DNA of 64,000 bases from Rhizobium etli_C (lineage in GTDB: Bacteria; Pseudomonadota; Alphaproteobacteria; Rhizobiales; Rhizobiaceae). The stretch's first letter is position 1, and each line of letters opens with the position of its first letter. The position numbers and the translations under genes were made by a program. The notes below the pieces were generated by a model. It was not told the origin of the DNA and did not search any database. It saw nothing but the letters and a program-made list of their open reading frames with translations. Below are positions 61,717 through 64,000 of this stretch, piece by piece. The stretch is from NCBI RefSeq assembly GCF_014198605.1, contig NZ_JACIHU010000007.1; one strand, written 5' to 3'.

Positions 61717-62088
61717 ATGATAGACCTATCCGAGATGATCATCGGCTTTCAAGTGGAAGACGCCCGCAATATCGCCTACTATCTTACGAGGTACTTCAAG
61801 GGGTCACCGCACCTCGAGGAAAATGGCAAGGATATATTCGCGGACATTTTCGATAATGAGGCTGACGGTCGGATTCGCGCTACGACTTTGGAAGTGATCG
61901 AAGAGATTGAGAAAGCAGTAGGCTCGCCGGCGTCTGAGTTCGATGAGGCAACCACCGATCGTATTCTCGATGCCATTACAGACTTCGAGGACAGCATAAC
62001 CGAGCGACCATCCGAATCTCAGGCGGAAGACGCCGAGAGCTTTCTCGACAAGGCGGTGAATCCTGCCGTGACCCCTTCGCGCTCGTAA
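61717..62088 (+). CDS. Unrecognised acidic protein, second gene of the two-gene unit
   Basis: The 123-residue protein (ATG at 61717) is strongly acidic and predicted mostly helical: MIDLSEMIIGFQVEDARNIA, YYLTRYFKGSPHLEENGKD, EVIEEIEKAVGSPASEFDEA. The tail is rich in glutamate and serine. No motif I recognise. Small acidic partner proteins of this kind occur as inhibitors or immunity factors, and the tight spacing to the first gene suggests a partner, but this is a guess. Confidence 0.55.
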   Translation: MIDLSEMIIGFQVEDARNIAYYLTRYFKGSPHLEENGKDIFADIFDNEADGRIRATTLEVIEEIEKAVGSPASEFDEATTDRILDAITDFEDSITERPSESQAEDAESFLDKAVNPAVTPSRS

Positions 62089-62334
62089 TCGAGGATCGCT
62101 CGCAAAACGTTGCGCTTAGCCTCTGGCCATGGGCTTGGTCTGACGGATGGCCGTATGTGGAACGTTCCGATTGACCAACGGGAGTCTACTACAGGGCACG
62201 ATGACGCCCATGGAGCGCTGGCCTGATTTTTTTATTTCAATGTGTTATCAAGAACTTCGACATTTCCAATGCAAAAGTGTCGTCAGCAAGAAAAGGCCGC
62301 CCCGCTTGGGTTTAGGCCAAAGCCGCTGCTATCC

Positions 62335-63897
62335 TCACTCCCACTCGATCGTGCCGGGCGGCTTCGAGGTGACGTCATAGACCACGCGGTTGATGCCGCG
62401 CACTTCGTTGATGATGCGGGTGGCGGCGCGGCCGAGGAATTCCATGTCGTAGTGGTAAAAATCGGCGGTCATGCCGTCGACCGAGGTGACGGCGCGCAGC
62501 GCGCAGACGAATTCATAGGTGCGCCCGTCGCCCATGACGCCGACGGTCTGGACCGGGAGCAGCACGGCGAAGGCCTGCCAGATGGCGTCGTAGAGGCCGG
62601 CCTTGCGGATTTCGTCGAGATAGATCGCATCGGCCTCGCGCAGGATCTCCAGCTTTTCGCGGGTGATGCCGCCGGGGCAGCGGATCGCAAGGCCGGGGCC
62701 CGGGAAGGGGTGGCGGCCGATGAAGCTGTCGGGCAGGCCGAGTTCGCGGCCGAGCGCGCGCACCTCGTCCTTGAAGAGCTCGCGCAGCGGCTCGACGAGC
62801 TGCATCTTCATGCGCTCCGGCAGACCGCCGACATTGTGGTGCGACTTGATCGTCACCGACGGGCCGCCAGTGAAGGAAACGCTCTCGATCACGTCGGGAT
62901 AGAGCGTGCCCTGGCCGAGGAAATCGGCGCCGCCGAGTTTCTTTGCCTCTTCCTCGAAGGTTTCGATGAACAGCCGGCCGATGATCTTGCGCTTGGTTTC
63001 CGGGTCGCTGACGCCTTCGAGCTCGCCGATGAAGCGATCGGAGGCATCGACGTGCAGCAGATGCAGATTGTAGTGCTCGCGGAACATGGCGACGACGTTT
63101 GCCGCCTCGTCCTTGCGCATCAGGCCATGGTCGACGAGGATGCAGGTCAGCTGGTCGCCGACCGCCTCGTGGATCAAGAGCGCGGCGACCGAACTGTCGA
63201 CCCCGCCGGAAAGGGCGCAGATGACGCGCTTGTCGCCCACCTGCTTGCGGATCTCGTCGACCGCCTTCTGGCGATAGGCCGACATCGACCAGTCGCCCTT
63301 GATGCCGGCGATGTTGTGAATGAAGTTACCGATCAGCTTGGCGCCGTCGGGCGTATGCACCACCTCGGGATGGAACTGCACGCCGTAATATTTGCGCTTC
63401 TCGTCGGCGATGAAGGCATAGGGCGCGTTGGAGGAGGTGGCGACCACCTCGAAACCATCGGGCAGCGCCGTGACGCGGTCGCCGTGGCTCATCCAGACCT
63501 GATGGCGCGAGCCGGAGGACCAGAGGCCCTCGAACAGCTGGCAGTCCTTGTCGACATCCAGGAAGGCGCGGCCGAATTCGCGGTGATGGCCGCTCTCGAC
63601 CTTGCCGCCGAGCTGCATGCACATCGTCTGCTGGCCATAGCAGATGCCGAAGACCGGCAGACCGCTGTCGAAGATGATCTGAGGCGCCCGCGGCGATCCC
63701 TCGTCCACCGTCGAAGCCGGGCTGCCGGACAGGATCACGGCTTTCGGCTGAAGGCGCTTGAAGCCCTCGTCGGCCGATTGGAAGGGAACGATTTCGCAAT
63801 AGACGCCGGCCTCGCGCACGCGCCGTGCGATGAGCTGGGTCACCTGGCTGCCGAAATCGACGATGAGAACGGAGTCGGGATGTGCTGTCTGGGTCAT
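62335..63897 (-). CDS. guaA: GMP synthase (glutamine-hydrolysing)
   Basis: The 520-residue protein has an N-terminal type 1 GATase (VFGICYGQQTMCMQLGG with C86, VQFHPEVVHT with the histidine and glutamate), the ATP pyrophosphatase loop VICALSGGVDSSVAALLIHE, and the C-terminal dimerisation domain ending NRVVYDVTSKPPGTIEWE. It converts XMP to GMP. The gene is intact to its conserved IEWE end, so if anything inserted here it restored the coding end. Confidence 0.97.
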   Translation of the reverse strand: MTQTAHPDSVLIVDFGSQVTQLIARRVREAGVYCEIVPFQSADEGFKRLQPKAVILSGSPASTVDEGSPRAPQIIFDSGLPVFGICYGQQTMCMQLGGKVESGHHREFGRAFLDVDKDCQLFEGLWSSGSRHQVWMSHGDRVTALPDGFEVVATSSNAPYAFIADEKRKYYGVQFHPEVVHTPDGAKLIGNFIHNIAGIKGDWSMSAYRQKAVDEIRKQVGDKRVICALSGGVDSSVAALLIHEAVGDQLTCILVDHGLMRKDEAANVVAMFREHYNLHLLHVDASDRFIGELEGVSDPETKRKIIGRLFIETFEEEAKKLGGADFLGQGTLYPDVIESVSFTGGPSVTIKSHHNVGGLPERMKMQLVEPLRELFKDEVRALGRELGLPDSFIGRHPFPGPGLAIRCPGGITREKLEILREADAIYLDEIRKAGLYDAIWQAFAVLLPVQTVGVMGDGRTYEFVCALRAVTSVDGMTADFYHYDMEFLGRAATRIINEVRGINRVVYDVTSKPPGTIEWE

Positions 63898-64000
63898 GTC
63901 GAGGCTTTAATGAAAAGCGCTTCGCCTGGCAATCCGGGAAATCGGCGGCATCCGGTTTTTATTGTTCCGATTGTCCCTCGCGCGTCTGCAAGACGCGCGG

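Noticed and set aside
62147..62380. 77-codon plus-strand frame overlapping the guaA end (contains HSIVPGGFEVTS)
   Set aside because: That part is just the antisense of the conserved guaA C-terminus, and the rest has no ribosome site or similarity.
63979..64000. Hairpin CGCGCGTCT/AGACGCGCG at the window edge as a terminator
   Set aside because: No T-run is visible on the minus strand and the plus-strand continuation is outside the window.

Overview
The window looks like a stretch of chromosome from a fast-growing rhizobium, most likely Rhizobium of the leguminosarum/etli group. The base composition is GC-rich, and families typical of the Rhizobiales are present: DUF982, BA14K, an MbfA-type iron exporter behind an Irr-like palindrome, a PecS/PecM pair, Atu4866, and rhizobial intergenic mosaic repeats. 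The block infC / rpmI-rplT / pheS-pheT, together with lepA, xseA and guaA, marks it as core chromosome. Species placement rests on recall of these families, not on a database search.

Layout: 1-2984 holds a truncated secreted GH5 glucanase and a divergent Wzz/GumC-type polysaccharide protein. 3016-13180 is an eleven-gene, one-strand sugar cluster. It starts with rfbF-rfbG (CDP-4-keto-6-deoxyglucose) and continues with a C-methyltransferase, an RmlC-like epimerase, a GT2 transferase, a PLP aminotransferase, a CmcI-like protein, a GNAT, a WbqC-like protein, a PhyH-type oxygenase and a second methyltransferase. 13.5-18.1 kb is a mixed region with DUF982, tRNA-Leu(CAG), BA14K, small enzymes, an unknown gene and a chromosomal ccdAB pair. 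lepA follows, then housekeeping and accessory enzymes (tenA, regulators, HAD, deacetylase, recX), truncated haemoglobin, and mbfA. 26.9-27.5 kb is packed with repeats.

29.3-34.5 kb is the translation block: infC with an ATT start, rpmI, rplT, pheS and pheT. From 34.5 to 45.1 kb there are aldo/keto reductases (one with two opposed frameshifts), a LysR regulator, a DUF892 protein and a three-gene membrane glycosylation set (GtrA, a DPM1-like GT2, a GT-C-like protein). Two copies of a 275-bp inverted-terminal-repeat element flank this interval in opposite orientation. 45.4-60.9 kb carries xseA, pecS/pecM, a MarR-controlled GST, ybaK, an ArsC-like protein, ogt, two SDRs, LysR and AraC regulators, and a YafY/VOC pair. 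61.2-62.1 kb is a less GC-rich two-gene unit of unknown function lying against the 3' end of guaA, a site known in other bacteria to receive genomic islands.

The genes fall into three groups. One is core translation and nucleotide metabolism (infC-pheT, lepA, guaA, xseA). A second is surface-glycan building, with the rfb cluster making an unusual CDP-activated sugar and the GtrA/GT2/GT-C set decorating something outside the membrane. The third is a series of small regulator-plus-target pairs sharing divergent promoters. The least explained parts are the sugar cluster's end product and the pair next to guaA.
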